From Clostridia bacterium (GTDB taxonomy: Bacteria; Bacillota; Clostridia; Christensenellales; Aristaeellaceae), in assembly GCA_030530315.1 (NCBI GenBank), contig JAUMVG010000031.1, positions 1-37,380 on the forward strand: DNA of 37,380 nt. The letters run 5' to 3'. Numbering within the stretch: the stretch's first letter is position 1; every line of letters begins with the position of its first letter. Shown piece by piece: positions 35,998-37,380 of this stretch. The notes beneath the pieces were generated by a model. That model saw only the letters and a list, made by a program, of their open reading frames with translations, made no database searches and was not told the origin of the DNA. A program made the position numbers and the translations under genes.

Positions 35998-37326
35998 CTA
36001 TTCGTCCTTCTTCTTCCGCTCCCGCAGGATGAACCTCAGCGGGGTCCCCTCGAACCCGAAGGCCCGGCGGAACTGCTTTTCCAGGTAGCGCTCATAGGAG
36101 AAATGCATCAGGGTCTGGTCGTTGACGAACATCACGAAGGTGGGGGGCTGCACGCCCTGCTGGGTGGCGTAGTAGATCTTGAGCCTGCGGCCGGAGGTGG
36201 CCGGCGGCTGCAGCGCCGCTTGAGCGTCGGCCAGTATGTCGTTCAGCAGGCCGGTGGTCACGCGCCGGGTGGCCTCGGCGTGGGCGGCGCGGACGGCCTC
36301 CAGCACCTTGTTCACCCGCTGGCCGGTGAGGGCGGAGATGAACAGCACCGGGGCGTAGGCCATGAACTTCAGGTTCTCGCGGACCTCTTTGACGAACTTG
36401 TCCATGGTCTTGGTGTCCTTTTCCACGGCGTCCCACTTGTTGATGACGATGATGGCGGCCTTGCCCTGCTCGTCCACGTAGCCGGCGATCTTGCTGTCCT
36501 GCTCGGTGACGCCCTGGGTGGCGTCGATCAGCATCAGCGCCACGTCGCAACGGTCGATGGCCGCCAGCGCCCGCACGATGGAGAAGCGCTCCAGGGACTG
36601 GTACTCAATGGCGCGCTTGCGGCGGATGCCCGCGGTGTCGATGATGACGAAGTCCTGGCCGTCGTCGGTGAAGCGGGTGTCGATGGCGTCCCGGGTGGTG
36701 CCCGCGATGTCCGAGACCATCACCCGGTCCTCGCCCAGGATGCGGTTCACCAGGCTGGACTTGCCCACGTTGGGCTTGCCCACCACGGCGATCTGGATTG
36801 CGCCGACGTCCTCCTCCGCGGCGTCGGGGTCCGGGAAGTGGCTGCACAGGGCCTCCAGCAGGTCGCCGAAGTTCAAAAGGTTCACGCTGGACACGCCGAT
36901 GGGGTCACCGATGCCCAGGTTGTAGAACTCGTAGATGTTGTCCATGTGCTTGATGTTGTCGATCTTGTTGACCACCAGCATCACGGGCTTTCCGGACTTG
37001 CGCAGCATGTCCGCCACGTCCTCGTCGTCGGCGGTGAGGCCCGCCTTACCGTCCACGAAGAACAGGATCACGTCGCAGGTCTCGATGGCGATTTCTGCCT
37101 GGCGGCGCATCTGGGAAAGCAGCGGGTCGTCGCTGTTGGGGTCGATGCCGCCGGTGTCGATCAGGGTGAATTTGTAGTTCTGCCATTCGCAGTCGGCGTA
37201 CACGCGGTCCCGGGTCACGCCGGGGGTGTCCTCCACGATGGCGATGCGCTTGCCCACCATCTGGTTGAAGAACGTGGACTTGCCGACGTTCGGCCTTCCG
37301 ACGACGGCAACGAGGGGCTTGGACAT
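35998..37326 (-). CDS. der: Ribosome biogenesis GTPase Der (EngA)
   Basis: Double-GTPase needed for 50S subunit assembly. The first G domain has GRPNVGKS at 10-17, DTGG at 57-60 and NKID at 120-123. The second has GKPNVGKS at 183-190, DTAG and NKWD. A C-terminal KH-like domain carries RRLKIYYATQQGVQPPTFV and ends with a basic tail. The 442-residue length is normal. ATG at 37326 has GGAGG eight bases upstream. A TTG seven codons earlier has no ribosome site. The upstream gene lies outside the window. The last 54 bases hold no gene. Confidence 0.97.
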   Translation of the reverse strand: MSKPLVAVVGRPNVGKSTFFNQMVGKRIAIVEDTPGVTRDRVYADCEWQNYKFTLIDTGGIDPNSDDPLLSQMRRQAEIAIETCDVILFFVDGKAGLTADDEDVADMLRKSGKPVMLVVNKIDNIKHMDNIYEFYNLGIGDPIGVSSVNLLNFGDLLEALCSHFPDPDAAEEDVGAIQIAVVGKPNVGKSSLVNRILGEDRVMVSDIAGTTRDAIDTRFTDDGQDFVIIDTAGIRRKRAIEYQSLERFSIVRALAAIDRCDVALMLIDATQGVTEQDSKIAGYVDEQGKAAIIVINKWDAVEKDTKTMDKFVKEVRENLKFMAYAPVLFISALTGQRVNKVLEAVRAAHAEATRRVTTGLLNDILADAQAALQPPATSGRRLKIYYATQQGVQPPTFVMFVNDQTLMHFSYERYLEKQFRRAFGFEGTPLRFILRERKKKDE

Positions 37327-37380
37327 ATGATAAACCTCCAATTTCAAGCGAAGATGAACACAGATGAATTCAGAGTTCAG

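Overview
The window is a chromosomal segment of a GC-rich, Gram-positive-type bacterium, most likely a gut-type Clostridia (Firmicutes). The species cannot be named from the sequence. The case rests on the PyrR-controlled RNA attenuator, LytR-CpsA-Psr and PASTA-kinase genes, clean vegetative promoters (TTGACA-17-TATAAT), strong AGGAGG ribosome sites, frequent TTG/GTG starts, and the Firmicutes housekeeping order yicC-gmk-rpoZ-coaBC-priA-def-fmt-rsmB-rlmN-prpC-prkC-rsgA-rpe. No phage, IS transposase, CRISPR, rRNA or tRNA was seen.

Layout. 61-1317 (-) is pyrC, with its own promoter and a leader resembling a PyrR attenuator. It is divergent from an LCP cell-wall ligase gene (1747-3195). 3450-4741 (-) is an ECF sigma factor translationally coupled to a membrane protein with three identically spaced His/Cys metal-site repeats outside the membrane. 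4948-5145 (-) is a small zinc-ribbon protein. 5395-9828 is a sugar ABC transporter (binding protein, ATPase, permease) followed by D-lyxose isomerase. 10196-12178 is ligA. 12325-28802 is the long housekeeping run listed above, interrupted by a 749-residue secreted propeller/solute-binding fusion between prkC and rsgA. 29034-31410 carries pyrR, with a textbook PyrR-binding loop and terminator, and the uracil permease gene. 31494-33129 (-) holds an S51-type peptidase and an unrecognised protein. 33533-37326 (-) holds xylulokinase, plsY and der.

Functional links. PyrR is encoded here and at least two pyrimidine units appear tied to it: its own transcript by a clear leader, and pyrC by a variant loop. 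The uracil permease gene lies directly downstream of pyrR. The sugar transporter, lyxose isomerase, xylulokinase and ribulose-phosphate epimerase together make a plausible D-lyxose to D-xylulose to xylulose-5-P to ribulose-5-P route, although the genes are dispersed.

The most unusual content is: the sigma/anti-sigma pair with three H-x4-C-x21-C-x2-C modules; a family of intergenic elements bounded by inverted arrays of 7-bp repeats (GAGAGTT or GAGAATT) at four or five operon junctions; an ABAB tandem array of hairpins with compensatory stem changes at 33231-33531; an RsmB with five exact 12-residue Gly/Arg repeats; and the propeller/binding-protein fusion inside the PrkC locus.
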